DNA from: Saprospiraceae bacterium
GTDB lineage: Bacteria; Bacteroidota; Bacteroidia; Chitinophagales; Saprospiraceae
Assembly (NCBI GenBank): GCA_016722285.1
Contig: JADKGI010000030.1
Location: 124,001 to 188,000 of the forward strand
Length of the DNA stretch: 64,000 nt
Reading direction: 5' to 3'
Below, piece after piece: positions 27,269-37,468 of this stretch; within the stretch, counting starts at the first letter, position 1, and each line of letters begins with the position of its first letter. Position numbers and translations under genes: made by a program. The notes beneath the pieces were generated by a model that saw only the letters and a program-made list of their open reading frames with translations, was not told the DNA's origin and did no database searches.

Positions 27269-28818
27269 ATGCTTTTGGATGTTAAAGATCTGTCAATCGA
27301 TTATTTGTCTCCTAATGGAAGACAGCCTATTCTCTGTAAACTCAACTTTATTATTAATAATAATTCGATTGTGGGCATTACAGGCGAGTCAGGCAGTGGC
27401 AAATCCATGACTGCACTTTCTCTTTTGGGACTGAATAATGATAATCTTGATTTTGATACTTCCGGTTCAATATTTTACAACGGGACGGATTTAATAAAAT
27501 GTGATGAAAAACAATGGGCTCGGATCAGGAATAAAAAAATATCTATAATTTTTCAAAATCCGGATGCTGCTCTCAACCCTGTAGTTAAGTGCGGGAAACA
27601 GATCATTGAAGTAATAAAATTACATCAAAAAGAACTTGAATCTAAAGCAGCCCACTTAAGAATGGTTGAATTGTTGGAAAAAGTGGGTTTTAGTGATACC
27701 GACAGGATATCTCAGTCATTTCCACATGAGTTGTCAGGAGGGCAACAACAAAGGATCGTAATCGCCATTGCAATAGCCAATAGTCCTGAAATTATCATTG
27801 CAGATGAGGCCACATCTTCTCTGGATGATGAGACCTCTGATGAAATATTTGATCTTTTGATCAGAATAAAGAAAGAAACAGGGTGCTCCATCATATTTAT
27901 TACGCATGATATAAAAATGTTACTTAGACACAGTGACCGCATCCTCCTCATAGTAGAGGGTTGTATTCTCGCTAATTTTGATAACAAACCAAATATAATT
28001 TCCAATCTGGACAGCAAAGTAAAAGCGTATATAACAGCCGAATTGCCTCAAATGAATCACAACAATGTTTTCACAGATGAGTCAAATATCCTGGAAGTAA
28101 AAAGCTTGTATAAATCTTTTCTACTAAGGGGTTATTTAAAGTAAAATCTGAAAACATAGCTTTAAATAATGTCAGTTTTAAGCTTCAAAGAGGGGCAATT
28201 TTAGGTATTTCAGGCAAAACAGGTAGCGGCAAATCCACACTTGCAAAAATTATTTCCGGAATAGTAGATGCCACATCCGGAAGAATTTATTTCAACGATA
28301 AACAACTTAACAGGACTGCTTTAAGAGGCAATGTCCAATTGCGAAAATCCATCCAGTTAATAATGCAGGATTCATATACGTCATTTGACCCTAAGCAGAC
28401 AGTAAGGGAGATACTCGAAGAAGTAATATTATATTATTCTCTTGCCAGAAATAAACCAGATGTGGAATTGTTAGTTTTTTCATCCCTTAAGGAAATGGGA
28501 TTAGACGAATCACTTCAGTCACGTTTTACGGTCCAATTATCAGGAGGGCAAAGACAAAGGCTGGCCATAGCCCGTGCCCTGCTATTGAAACCCGAACTTA
28601 TAATTTTTGATGAATCTCTCTCTGCCTTAGATATAAGGAATCAGATTATGATTCTTGACCTGATTCATAAGTTAAAAAGAGAGCATAATATCAGTGGACT
28701 TTTCATCTCGCATGATGCGTCATTGATCAGATATATATGTGCTGAATCCATTGTGATCGATCATGGGCAGATCTTATATAGTGAAAGTACTTCTAATCTA
28801 ATTTCAAAAGAATGCTGA
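27269..28818 (+). CDS. Dipeptide/oligopeptide-type ABC transporter, two fused ATPase domains (one-base frameshift)
   Basis: A protein of about 516 residues with two complete ABC ATPase domains, as in DppD-DppF or GsiA fusions. Domain 1: Walker A GITGESGSGKSMTAL near residue 34, signature LSGGQQQRIVIA near 150, Walker B IIIADEATSSLD. Domain 2: Walker A ISGKTGSGKSTLAK, signature LSGGQRQRLAIARAL and Walker B LIIFDESLSALD. The frames meet near 28126-28131, where one base is missing: the first frame ends at 28144, while the second reads on as KGLFKVKSENIALNNVSF. Such ATPases power import of peptides or nickel, or act in export; no permease or binding protein is next to it. Confidence 0.85.
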
Positions 28819-28847
28819 ATTTAAAGTCAGTATTGACCATCCAACAC

Positions 28848-29888
28848 TTAAATGGAGAAGTGGGAATTAGCTTTAATTACTATACCACCACCATCATTAT
28901 CGGTCATGGAATAGGTGAATCCTGGATGCATAGAATATGCCCCATGTTCTCCATTTTTATTCAGAGCCAGAAAACCCACCTGAAATTCATTTGCCTTTTC
29001 AGGATTAATTTTTAATAGTCGCTCAATAGCTATTTTGCATGCTTCTTCAGGGTTTTTACCCATACGCATCATTTCGACGACGAGATGTGTTCCACAGATA
29101 CGAATCACTTCTTCTCCCTGACCTGAAGATGTGGCTGCACCTATTTCATTATCCACATATAATCCACCTCCGATAATAGGTGAATCACCGACTCTCCCGT
29201 GCATTTTGAATCCCATTCCGCTCGTGGTACATGACCCCGAAAGATCGCCATGGTCATCAAGAGCTATAATACCCATTGTATCATGATTTATTTCACCACT
29301 GTTCAGTTTTGCCGGAGCTGATTGAGATTGGAAACCGGATTGTTTATGTTCTATATTCATCACTGGTTTGTATTCCGATGTCCTGAGCCATTTTTGGTAT
29401 TCATTTTTAGCATCATCTGAAAGATTCCCAGATTCAGCTTCAAACCCGTTTTCAAGTGCAAATTGATACGCACCTTCACCCACAAGCATCACATGAGGAG
29501 TCATATCCATGACTTTTCTAGCCACACTGATGGGGTTTTTTATTTTTTGAAGGAAGGCAACACTACCACAATTATATTTTTCATCCATAATGCAGGCATC
29601 AAGTGTCACAAAGCCATCCCGGTCCGGATTACCACCTAATCCTACGCAGCAATTGATAGAGTTTTCTATTTCATTTGCCCCTTTTTCTACGGCATCAATA
29701 GCTTTACCGCCATTTTTCATTACCTGCCAGGCTACCTTGTTGACAGCCAGACCACTATCCCAGGTAGAAATGACAATCGGTTTTTTAATATCCTTTTTCT
29801 TCTGTGAATTATTGCACGAAGTGATGGCAGTAATGCACGGAATAATAAATGCACTATGCTGAATAAATTTACGTCGATTAGATGCCAT
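28848..29888 (-). CDS. N4-(beta-N-acetylglucosaminyl)-L-asparaginase-like Ntn hydrolase, exported
   Basis: A 346-residue member of the glycosylasparaginase/isoaspartyl peptidase family, Ntn hydrolases that mature by self-cleavage before a threonine. The threonine is in NHDTMGIIALDDHGDLSGSC near residue 203, followed by TSGMGFKMHGRVGDSPIIGG (substrate loop) and GTHLVVEMMRMG. The N-terminus has twin arginines (SNRRKFIQ) and a hydrophobic stretch ending TSCNN, so it is either a Tat substrate or a lipoprotein. The enzyme would cleave the GlcNAc-Asn link of glycopeptides or an aspartyl bond. It converges with the ABC ATPase gene. Confidence 0.88.
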   Translation of the reverse strand: MASNRRKFIQHSAFIIPCITAITSCNNSQKKKDIKKPIVISTWDSGLAVNKVAWQVMKNGGKAIDAVEKGANEIENSINCCVGLGGNPDRDGFVTLDACIMDEKYNCGSVAFLQKIKNPISVARKVMDMTPHVMLVGEGAYQFALENGFEAESGNLSDDAKNEYQKWLRTSEYKPVMNIEHKQSGFQSQSAPAKLNSGEINHDTMGIIALDDHGDLSGSCTTSGMGFKMHGRVGDSPIIGGGLYVDNEIGAATSSGQGEEVIRICGTHLVVEMMRMGKNPEEACKIAIERLLKINPEKANEFQVGFLALNKNGEHGAYSMHPGFTYSMTDNDGGGIVIKANSHFSI

Positions 29889-30058
29889 TTGGATTTTGAT
29901 TTTAAAAGATGTAAATTTAGTTTATTGAGTTCCTATTTGCCAATTTGTAATATATTCTTTTTAAGAAAAAATTAAATTTTTGCTTCGAAATCTATAGGTT
30001 TAACTGCTATCATTAAAAATTGGACACCGCTTTAACTGATTGATTGGCATTGGTGCCG

Positions 30059-30066
30059 TATATTTG
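30059..30066 (+). promoter_or_regulatory. TAnnTTTG promoter box for ffh
   Basis: TATATTTG on the plus strand, 20 bases before the ffh ATG at 30087. Confidence 0.5.
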
Positions 30067-30086
30067 CACTTTAAAATTTATAAAAC

Positions 30087-31429
30087 ATGTTCGAAAGTTT
30101 AAGTGAAAAGCTGGATTTAGCATTTAAAAGCCTGAAAGGTGAAGGCAAAATTACAGAGCTGAATATTGCTAATTCCATTAAGGAAATAAGAAGGGCTCTG
30201 GTTGCTGCCGATGTAAACTACAAGATTGCAAAGGAGTTTACGGATAAAATTAAAGACAAAGCACTGGGTACTGAAAACGTTCTATCTTCTGTAAAACCTG
30301 GTGAGTTGATGGTCAAAATCGTTCAGGACGAGATGACTCAACTTATGGGTGGACAATCTGAAGGTATTAACATAAAAGGCAACCCGGGTATCATACTAAT
30401 TTCAGGATTGCAGGGATCGGGAAAACAACTTTTGCCGGTAAACTTGCAAAATTCCTTAAAGACAAGAAGTCAAAAAGACCACTATTGGTAGCTTGCGATG
30501 TATATCGTCCGGCAGCAGTTGATCAATTGTCAGTTTTGGCTGAACAGATAGGGGTGCAGATATTTAAGGAGCCTGAGAATAAGAACCCGGTTCAAATAGC
30601 ATTAAATGCTATCAGCTTTGCCAAAAGTAATTCTTTTGATGTAGTGATTATCGATACAGCGGGCCGCACTTCTGTAGATGAGGAAATGATGCAGGAAATT
30701 GAAGATATTAAAAATGCGGCAAAACCGACAGAAACGTTGTTTGTAGTGGATTCAATGACAGGTCAGGACGCTGTAAATACGGCTGCTGCTTTTAATGAAA
30801 GGATAGATTTTGACGGAGTAGCACTGACCAAACTTGATGGTGACACAAGGGGGGGAGCTGCCCTATCTGTTAAATATTCAGTCGGCAAACCCATAAAATT
30901 TGTCAGTTCAGGTGAAAAGTTAGAAACACTGGATGTATTTTATCCTGAAAGAATGTCCCAGCGGATATTGGGGATGGGAGATATAGTTTCATTTGTTGAA
31001 AAAGCTCAGGAGCAATTTGATGAAAAGGAAGCAGAAAGGCTGGAAAGGAAAATAAAGAAAAATAAATTTGACTTCAACGATTTTCTAGGGCAGCTGCACC
31101 AGATTAAAAAAATGGGCGATATTAAATCGTTAATGAATATGATACCCGGCATGTCTAAAATGACAAAAGAAATAGACATAGATGATAAAGCATTTTTGAA
31201 GGTTGAATCTATGATCCAATCTATGACTCCAAAAGAGAGATCAAATCCTGAATTGCTTAATATGTCAAGGAAAAAAAGAATTGCATTGGGCAGTGGCAAG
31301 AGTCTTCATGAAATCAATATGTTTATTAAACAGTTTGATAATATGCGTAAAATGATGCATATGATGAGCAAAGGCAAAGGTATGGAACGATTTATGCAAA
31401 GCATGCCAAATGCGGGTAAGAGAAATTAG
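30087..31429 (+). CDS. ffh: Signal recognition particle protein Ffh (one-base frameshift)
   Basis: Ffh with 4.5S RNA delivers nascent membrane proteins to the Sec translocon and is essential. The repaired protein has 447 residues: N domain MFESLSEKLDLAFKSLKG, G domain with GLQGSGK (G1), CDVYRPAAVDQL, IDTAGR (G3) and TKLDGDTRGGAALS (G4), then the methionine-rich M domain (MMHMMSKGKGMERFMQSM). The frame breaks inside the P-loop at about 30424: GGAAAACAACT should read GGAAAAACAACT to give the GSGKTT motif. In an essential gene this is almost surely a missing base in the consensus. Confidence 0.95.
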
Positions 31430-31444
31430 TAAAATAATTGTAAA

Positions 31445-32275
31445 ATGGTAGAACTTGGCAAATTAAATATTTTAAAAATCGAAAGAAGGGTAGATTTCGG
31501 AGTATATCTGGATGGGAAAAATCTAGGAGAGATTCTTATGCCCAAGAGGTACGTGACACCAAAGATGCAAATTGGAGATGATGTAGAAGTAGTGGTGTAT
31601 CTTGATGGCGAAGAAAGATTGGTGGCCACTACTGAAAAACCGTTTGCTACTGTCGGTCAGTTTGCCTGGCTTAGGGTCAACAAAGTAGAAGACTCCGGTG
31701 CCTTCCTGGATTGGGGCCTACTTAAAGAGTTGCTCGTTCCTTTCAGCGAGCAGAAAATTAAAATGGAAGAGGGACGGTTTTATTTGGTATATATATATAT
31801 AGACAAGGTTACTGACCGGATTGTTGCCACCATGAAGCTAGAGAAATTTTTTAGCAAAGAATTGCCTGAATACGATGTAAATGAAGAAGTAGATCTGATC
31901 ATTTGGACACCAACAGAGATAGGATACAAAGCCATAGTAAATGGAAAGGATCAGGGAATATTATACAGAAATGAAGTGTATAGAAAGCTCCATACAGGTG
32001 ATAAACTGAAAGGATATATAAAAAAAATACGGGATGATGGAAAAATCGACTTGATTCTGGATCAACCCGGAATTGCCAGAATCGATAGTGCATCCCAAAA
32101 TATTCTCAATATTATCAATAAAGCAGGTGGTTTTCTTCCTTATAATGACAAAACAGAACCTGAAATTATTTACAATATATTTGGAGTAAGTAAAAAAGCA
32201 TTTAAACAGGGCATTGGCAATCTTTTCAAACAGAGACTAATCCGCATTTCTGAAAAAGGTATCGAAAAATCGTAG
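31445..32275 (+). CDS. CvfB/YitL family S1-like RNA-binding protein
   Basis: A 276-residue protein with the CvfB layout: tandem S1-type OB folds (LKIERRVDFGVYLDG..EILMPKRY at 10-40, AWLRVNKVEDSGAFLDWGL at about 75-93, then a third ending LKGYIKKIRDDGKIDLIL) and a C-terminal winged-helix segment with IYNIFGVSKKAFKQGIGNL. Relatives bind RNA and influence virulence gene expression in Staphylococcus; the role here is unknown. It starts 15 bp after ffh and is probably in the same transcript. Confidence 0.85.
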   Translation: MVELGKLNILKIERRVDFGVYLDGKNLGEILMPKRYVTPKMQIGDDVEVVVYLDGEERLVATTEKPFATVGQFAWLRVNKVEDSGAFLDWGLLKELLVPFSEQKIKMEEGRFYLVYIYIDKVTDRIVATMKLEKFFSKELPEYDVNEEVDLIIWTPTEIGYKAIVNGKDQGILYRNEVYRKLHTGDKLKGYIKKIRDDGKIDLILDQPGIARIDSASQNILNIINKAGGFLPYNDKTEPEIIYNIFGVSKKAFKQGIGNLFKQRLIRISEKGIEKS

Positions 32276-32283
32276 CCTTAATC

Positions 32284-33234
32284 CTATAATCGGAAAATAT
32301 CCATAAAATGTCCGATTTTGTATCCTTTTTCTGAGATAATTTTGGCCTTTACACTTTCCGGATCAAGTGCAGGATTTGTGTGGTTAAAATGAATGAAATT
32401 TATTTTTGACTTTTCATTTGCCGGCAATTTATCAAAGATCTCAAAACTTTCAGTGATAAAAGGGTGGGGTATTTCTGCAATATTTCTGTTGTTTACTTCT
32501 GTGTTGTCATAAAAAGTAGCATCCAGGAATGCAACATCAACCTTGGAAATTTCCTCGATAATATTTTTACTCCATAACTGCCATTTATCAATATCGGGTA
32601 TAAACAAAACCTTTTTGTTCTTCCCTGAAATAATGTATCCTACCGTTTCCGTATATTCTCCTCTATGGGGTACTGTAAAAGGAGTAATGGCAATGTCCGG
32701 AGTTAAGGGTATTGGTTTTTCAGCCTCCATTTCTTGGAGCACTATATTTTCTATCTTGACTAACTGATCCCAAGGTCCATTTGATTCTATGAAATTTTTC
32801 ATCCCGGGCATAGCATAGACGGGAATTTTTTTCGAATTTAGCCCTTCTCTTCCGAGATACATGAGTCCTGAGTAATGCCCGATATGACCATGAGTAAGAA
32901 ATATGGCATCGGGAAGATCCGATCTTTCATTTCCTGTAAGTTTTGACATCACCTTAAGTTGCTGCGCTATATCGGGAGTAGCTTCAATGATGAATTTTTT
33001 TCCGACAAGGGGATCAATGATGCCAATGGAAATCACCTTTCTGGTATAATCTGGTTTTTCAAATAGTGCTTTACAACAACTCTTTCGACATCCGATATGT
33101 GGAGATCCGGCGTCCTGTATTGTCCCTAATAATACTAAGTAAGAGCCGTTGATTTCGTTAAGTTCTCCGTATTGGCAAAATGATAAAGTTTTGGAATAAA
33201 AAAGCAAAAGAATAATTAATACTATTTTATGCAT
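32284..33234 (-). CDS. PqqB-like metallo-beta-lactamase fold hydrolase, exported
   Basis: A 316-residue MBL-fold protein with a signal peptide (MHKIVLIILLLFYSKTLSFC). The PqqB-type start LLGTIQDAGSPHIGC with CRKSCC, the metal motif LTHGHIGHYSGL near residue 112, and the later VPHRGEYTETVGYII, FIPDIDKW, LDATF and INFIHFNHTNPAL match the family. PqqB takes part in pyrroloquinoline quinone biosynthesis, but the export signal and the absence of other pqq genes argue against that role. It ends the minus-strand run of the sugar-oxidation cluster and is 7 bp from the next gene. Confidence 0.82.
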   Translation of the reverse strand: MHKIVLIILLLFYSKTLSFCQYGELNEINGSYLVLLGTIQDAGSPHIGCRKSCCKALFEKPDYTRKVISIGIIDPLVGKKFIIEATPDIAQQLKVMSKLTGNERSDLPDAIFLTHGHIGHYSGLMYLGREGLNSKKIPVYAMPGMKNFIESNGPWDQLVKIENIVLQEMEAEKPIPLTPDIAITPFTVPHRGEYTETVGYIISGKNKKVLFIPDIDKWQLWSKNIIEEISKVDVAFLDATFYDNTEVNNRNIAEIPHPFITESFEIFDKLPANEKSKINFIHFNHTNPALDPESVKAKIISEKGYKIGHFMDIFRL

Positions 33235-33241
33235 CAGAGTT

Positions 33242-34189
33242 TTATTCTTTGGTATGGTATAGTTGTTTTAGACATTTTTCTATCAATTTTTTTGTAGCTA
33301 TGACTCCATCTTCTTCAGAAAGAGATTCTCCCTCATATTCCACACCCAGGTATCCTTTATATCCGGCGTTTTTAACGATTTCAAGCATACGTAAGTAATC
33401 TGTTTTGGTTTCGAAGCCCAACTCTCCGAAATCATGCGACTTAGCACTTACTGCCTTTGCGTAAGGCATCATTTCAGCCACCCCTTTATATCGATCATAC
33501 TCTTCTATACATTTTGTTTTTCCACCTTCCATAGTTTCACTTGTGATGCAAAAATTTCCAAAATCAGGCAATGTCCCTGCGTTTGGCTTATTAATTTTTG
33601 ACATGATACTACTTAACCATGATCCGTCGGAAGAGTATCCACCATGGTTTTCGACTATTACATTTATATGTTTAGTAGCGGCATAGTCTGCTAATTCAGA
33701 AAGTGCTAAAACAGCAGCTTCTGCCACTTCTTCCCGGCTACCTTTCCCTCGCGCGTTTACCCTAATTGAATGGCATCCCAGGTATGCAGCTGCATCTACC
33801 CATTTGTGATGATTTTGGACAGCTTCATTTCTTTTAATAGCATCCGTATCACCCAAATCGCCTTCGTCATCTATCATGATAAGTAATTGCTTTACTCCTG
33901 CTGCTGTGGCTTTTTCATTTAGTTTATTTAAATATAATGTATCCTGAGCTTTATCTTTAAAGAATTTATTAACATATTCTATGCCTTTAAATCCCAGTTG
34001 TGCGGCTTTTGCTGCAAAATCAAGATTGTCCATTTTTTTGTCCTGTAATGCTCTATGATAAGACCATTCTGCCAAAGAAATTTTTATCATAGTCGAATCC
34101 TGGTTTATTTGAGTACTGTCATCAGATTTCATGTCAACTTTGCTTTTGCAACTGGTCAAAATAAGAAATGGAATAATAAAATATATCAT
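33242..34189 (-). CDS. Xylose isomerase-like TIM-barrel protein, lipoprotein
   Basis: A TIM-barrel protein of the sugar phosphate isomerase/epimerase family (AP_endonuc_2/xylose isomerase-like). From the ATG at 34189 it starts MIYFIIPFLILTSCKS, with a lipobox Cys near residue 14, so it should be envelope-anchored. Visible barrel elements: KISLAEWSYHRAL, GFKGIEYV, LLIMIDDEGDLG, VNARGKGSREEV, VIVENHGGYSSDGSW (metal Glu), AKSHDFGELG and GYLGVEYEGE near the end. It may act on oxidised sugars made by the neighbouring GMC enzyme; this is inference from context. An upstream start at 34216 would also be open. Confidence 0.8.
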   Translation of the reverse strand: MIYFIIPFLILTSCKSKVDMKSDDSTQINQDSTMIKISLAEWSYHRALQDKKMDNLDFAAKAAQLGFKGIEYVNKFFKDKAQDTLYLNKLNEKATAAGVKQLLIMIDDEGDLGDTDAIKRNEAVQNHHKWVDAAAYLGCHSIRVNARGKGSREEVAEAAVLALSELADYAATKHINVIVENHGGYSSDGSWLSSIMSKINKPNAGTLPDFGNFCITSETMEGGKTKCIEEYDRYKGVAEMMPYAKAVSAKSHDFGELGFETKTDYLRMLEIVKNAGYKGYLGVEYEGESLSEEDGVIATKKLIEKCLKQLYHTKE

Positions 34190-34237
34190 TTTCCGGCATT
34201 GAATTGATTGAATCATAATTTGAAATTTCTATTTTTT

Positions 34238-34813
34238 TTAAAGAACATATGCTTTACCTACTGTAGAATAATCAATACACCCTTTAAACGGCCCGGGAAC
34301 AGGCAGAAATTCACATAAACCTCCTTTTGCCCCCACTTCACTGGTAAAATAACCACTTATAGTAGCTTGTTTGATGGTACTAAAAATATGAGACTTATTT
34401 TTATCACTTCTTTGGCTGTTTTTTGCTTCATCAGATAATATGCCCAGGATGCTCTCTCTCTCATTGGAGTTTAAAGCGATAAAAATCTTTGAATGTTTTT
34501 CTTTGGACTTATCGTCAAATAATTTTAAGTCTGATTTAAAATTATTTTTCTCATCATCAGAATAGAAATTTGTCACCATTTCATCAATATATCTGTGACA
34601 TAATGCATCTTTGGCACCAGGGGTGTCGGTCTTAGGTAATATTGTTTCGCAAATTTCGGCAAGGAGATCAGCCTCCTTATTGCTTATTGTCCTTGGTATC
34701 CAATCTCTTGCTGTATCCGCCTTGCAGCCTCCGAGTAAGGCAGCGGCAGTACCTGCGGTAAGCGAATATCCCAGTATAAGTGATGATACTCTTAATACTT
34801 CTCTTCTGTCCAT
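34238..34813 (-). CDS. Gluconate 2-dehydrogenase subunit 3-family protein, Tat-exported small subunit
   Basis: A 191-residue small subunit of periplasmic GMC-type dehydrogenases. The N-terminus MDRREVLRVSSLILG has the twin-arginine pattern with a hydrophobic stretch and a Cys (LLGGCKAD). The family body is recognised by LAEICETILPKTDTPGAKDA and the C-terminal YFTSEVGAKGG. In such enzymes the small subunit carries the catalytic subunit through the Tat system. The GMC gene sits 23 bp upstream on the same strand, as expected for a two-subunit enzyme. Confidence 0.85.
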   Translation of the reverse strand: MDRREVLRVSSLILGYSLTAGTAAALLGGCKADTARDWIPRTISNKEADLLAEICETILPKTDTPGAKDALCHRYIDEMVTNFYSDDEKNNFKSDLKLFDDKSKEKHSKIFIALNSNERESILGILSDEAKNSQRSDKNKSHIFSTIKQATISGYFTSEVGAKGGLCEFLPVPGPFKGCIDYSTVGKAYVL

Positions 34814-34836
34814 GTTAATCTAATATCTTTTATTAA

Positions 34837-36544
34837 TTATAAATTTCCTTTTTTAAGTTCTTCTACAGCATAATTGGCTGCTCTTGCCGTAAAGGCCATA
34901 TACGTAAGTGAAGGGTTTACACAACTGGCAGAAGTCATAAATGAACCATCAGTGACAAATACATTGGGTAAAGAGTGCACCTGATTCCATTTATTCAGGA
35001 CAGACGTTTTTGGATCTCGTCCCATTCTGGCAGTTCCCATTTCATGAATACCTAATCCCGGGTTGCCTCCATCATCAAATGTTTTGACATCTTTAAGCCC
35101 TGCAGCTTCAAGCATTTCGGCTCCTGCCGCAGTCATGTCCTTTCGCATTTCCTTTTCATTGGTTTTCCACTCTGCATCCATAATCAGAGTAGGCAATCCA
35201 TAAATATCCAAAACTTCCCTGTTGAGGCTAATTTTGTTTTCGTGATATGGCAAGCATTCACCAAAAGCAGTTATACTAAATCCCCAATCCCCGGGATTGC
35301 TTAAGGCTTCTTTAAGGTCTCTCCCGTAATTTGCTTCAGCAATATATCTACCCCAACCTTCCCGACTGCCACCACCCTGATATCCATACCCTCGGATGAA
35401 ATTAGGCATTTTTGAGGCAGTATCAATATTTCTGAATCTTGGTATATAGATTCAGGTAGGACGCCTTCCTCTCAGATATTTATCTTTAAATTCATCAGAA
35501 GTACCTCTGGCTCCCAGTTTGAAGTGGTGGTCCATGACATTATGACCCAACTCCCCGCTTTCATTTCCGAATCCGTTGGGAAATCTGTCAGATATTGAAT
35601 TTAGCATAATCTGAGTACTACCGAAACTCGATGCACAAAGGAAAACCACTTTGGCAAAATACTCTTTAGTTTCTTTGGTTTCTGAATCAAAGATTCTGAC
35701 TCCTTTTGCTTTTTTACCAGACTCATCCAGTATTATTTCTGTTACAATAGAAAATGGCCTGATCGTCATATTGCCCGTTACCTCTGCCGCTGGTAAAGTA
35801 GATGCATTACTACTAAAATACGCACCAAAGGGGCACCCGCGCATACATCTGTTACGGCTTTGGCAAGTACCGCGACCATTATGACCACCACTCTGTCGTA
35901 ATGTGGGCCGTACGTCCCATAGTCAGGTCTCTCCCTAATTTTTTCTTAATTCTCTCCTTTACTGCCAGTTCTATACAATTGTATTCCATCGGTGGTAGAA
36001 ATTTGCCATCAGGCAATTGTTTCAATCCTTCATTCTGTCCTGATATACCGGCAAACGTTTCTACATAATCATACCATGGACCAATTTCTTTATATCTGAC
36101 GGGCCAATCTACAGCAATCCCATCTTTTAAATTGGCTTCAAAATCGAGATCACCCAATCTGTATGATTGCCTTCCCCAAAGTAAAGATCTACCCCCAACA
36201 TGATAAGCCCTTATCCAATCGAATGGTTTGGCCTCAGTGTATGGGTGTTCCGTATCTTTGGGCCACCAATGCTGATAAGCAGGTGTAATGGTATATCCTG
36301 TCCTTTCCTGGATTTTGTATTCCTTTAGTTCTTCAGGTGTCATACGATTCCTGTTTGGTAATTCCCAGTCTTCCATATTTGCTGTCGGATAGTCACCATG
36401 TTTTACCATTCGTCCCCTTTCCAACACCAAAGTTTTTAATCCTTTTTCGCATAACTCCTTAGCTGCCCAGCCACCACTGATTCCCGACCCTATGACTATC
36501 GCATCATATGTTACCTCGTTTGCACCTTCTGTATTGAAATACAT
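34837..36544 (-). pseudogene. GMC-family sugar oxidoreductase (frameshift plus in-frame stop)
   Basis: A GMC oxidoreductase of about 568 residues, probably a glucoside 3-dehydrogenase-type catalytic subunit. N-terminal FAD motif VIGSGISGGWAAKEL near residue 18, GGRSLLWGRQSYR near 110, cysteine-rich CQSRNRCMRGCPFGA, LCASSFGSTQIML near 260 and the C-terminal TDGSFMTSASCVNPSLTY containing the substrate-site region. Two lesions: one extra base near 35893 (the first frame ends at 35879), and a TGA at 35452-35454 in place of the Gly in RRPTGIYIPRF. The surrounding reading frame is well kept, so errors in the consensus or a very young pseudogene are both possible. TGA serves as an ordinary stop elsewhere. 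Confidence 0.8.
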
Positions 36545-36589
36545 AATTATAAAAAGATTTTTTGTTTATGAATTTGATTAATTTAGTAG

Positions 36590-37468
36590 TTATATATCAC
36601 AGATTTTTATTGCTTTAACCAAAGCTTTTTCCTTATCTTTATCATTCTTTGCAGTTGGAATAAATTCCTGAGCAACATAACCCGAATAACCAGTATCCAA
36701 AATGGCGTTCATGATAGCGGGGTAATACAATTCCTGGGATTCATCAATTTCATGTCTGCCGGGCACCCCAGCCGTATGATAATGACCAAAATACTGGTGG
36801 TGATCATTTATTGTCCTGATTATATCACCCTCATTGATCTGCATATGGTAAATATCATAAAGCAATTTAAAGTTAGGAGATCCAATTCGTTTGCACAAAT
36901 CTATGCCCCATGCGCTCTTGTCACACATGTAATCCTTGTGGTCCACTTTGCTATTGAATAGTTCCATCTGGATGACAACCCCTTTCTTTTCTGCGTGGCT
37001 CATGATCTTTTTAAGTCCTTCGGCGCAGGTGTTCATTCCTGATTCGTCATCTTTACCATCCCTGTTGCCGCTGAAACAAATCAGATTTTTATACCCCGCA
37101 TCGGAAACCAAATCAATATGTTCCAGATAGCTCTTAATCAATTGACCGTGATACTGGTTGTCATTCCAACCTTTGACAAGATTGATTTCAGCTCCGTTGC
37201 ACATGGATGAATAAATGCCATTTTTCTTTAGGATATACCATTCTTTTGGTCCAACCAGATCTATCGCACTAAATCCTGCCTTCTTAACAACCTGACACAA
37301 CTGTTCGAGTGATAAATGACTATATGTCCATCTGCAAACAGAGTGGTTGATATTATTCCTTAGCTTTTCCATTCTGGATTCCACGTCAATTTCCGGATAA
37401 GGAAAGCTTCCTGTAACTAGCATTCCCGCTGAGACCAAACTACCTTTCAAAACTTCCCTTCTGTTCAT
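36590..37468 (-). CDS. Hydroxypyruvate isomerase-like TIM-barrel protein, Tat signal
   Basis: A 292-residue xylose isomerase-like TIM barrel. The N-terminus MNRREVLKGSLVSAGMLVTG is a twin-arginine signal, so it acts in the periplasm. In the barrel: CRWTYSHLSLEQL, GFSAIDLVGPKEW, LICFSGNRDGKDDE, GVVIQMELFNS (metal Glu), KLLYDIYHMQINEGDI and YFGHYHTAGVPGRHEID, then GYSGYVAQEFIPT. This pattern is close to Hyi-type isomerases. It lies 45 bp upstream of the GMC gene and starts the minus-strand run. It probably processes the product of the sugar dehydrogenase. Confidence 0.85.
   Translation of the reverse strand: MNRREVLKGSLVSAGMLVTGSFPYPEIDVESRMEKLRNNINHSVCRWTYSHLSLEQLCQVVKKAGFSAIDLVGPKEWYILKKNGIYSSMCNGAEINLVKGWNDNQYHGQLIKSYLEHIDLVSDAGYKNLICFSGNRDGKDDESGMNTCAEGLKKIMSHAEKKGVVIQMELFNSKVDHKDYMCDKSAWGIDLCKRIGSPNFKLLYDIYHMQINEGDIIRTINDHHQYFGHYHTAGVPGRHEIDESQELYYPAIMNAILDTGYSGYVAQEFIPTAKNDKDKEKALVKAIKICDI

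Noticed and set aside
35452..35454. UGA recoded as glycine (as in code 25) in the GMC gene
   Set aside because: TGA ends other well-defined genes in the window (for example the exonuclease and the alpha/beta hydrolase), and only this one internal TGA was found; a point lesion or error is simpler.
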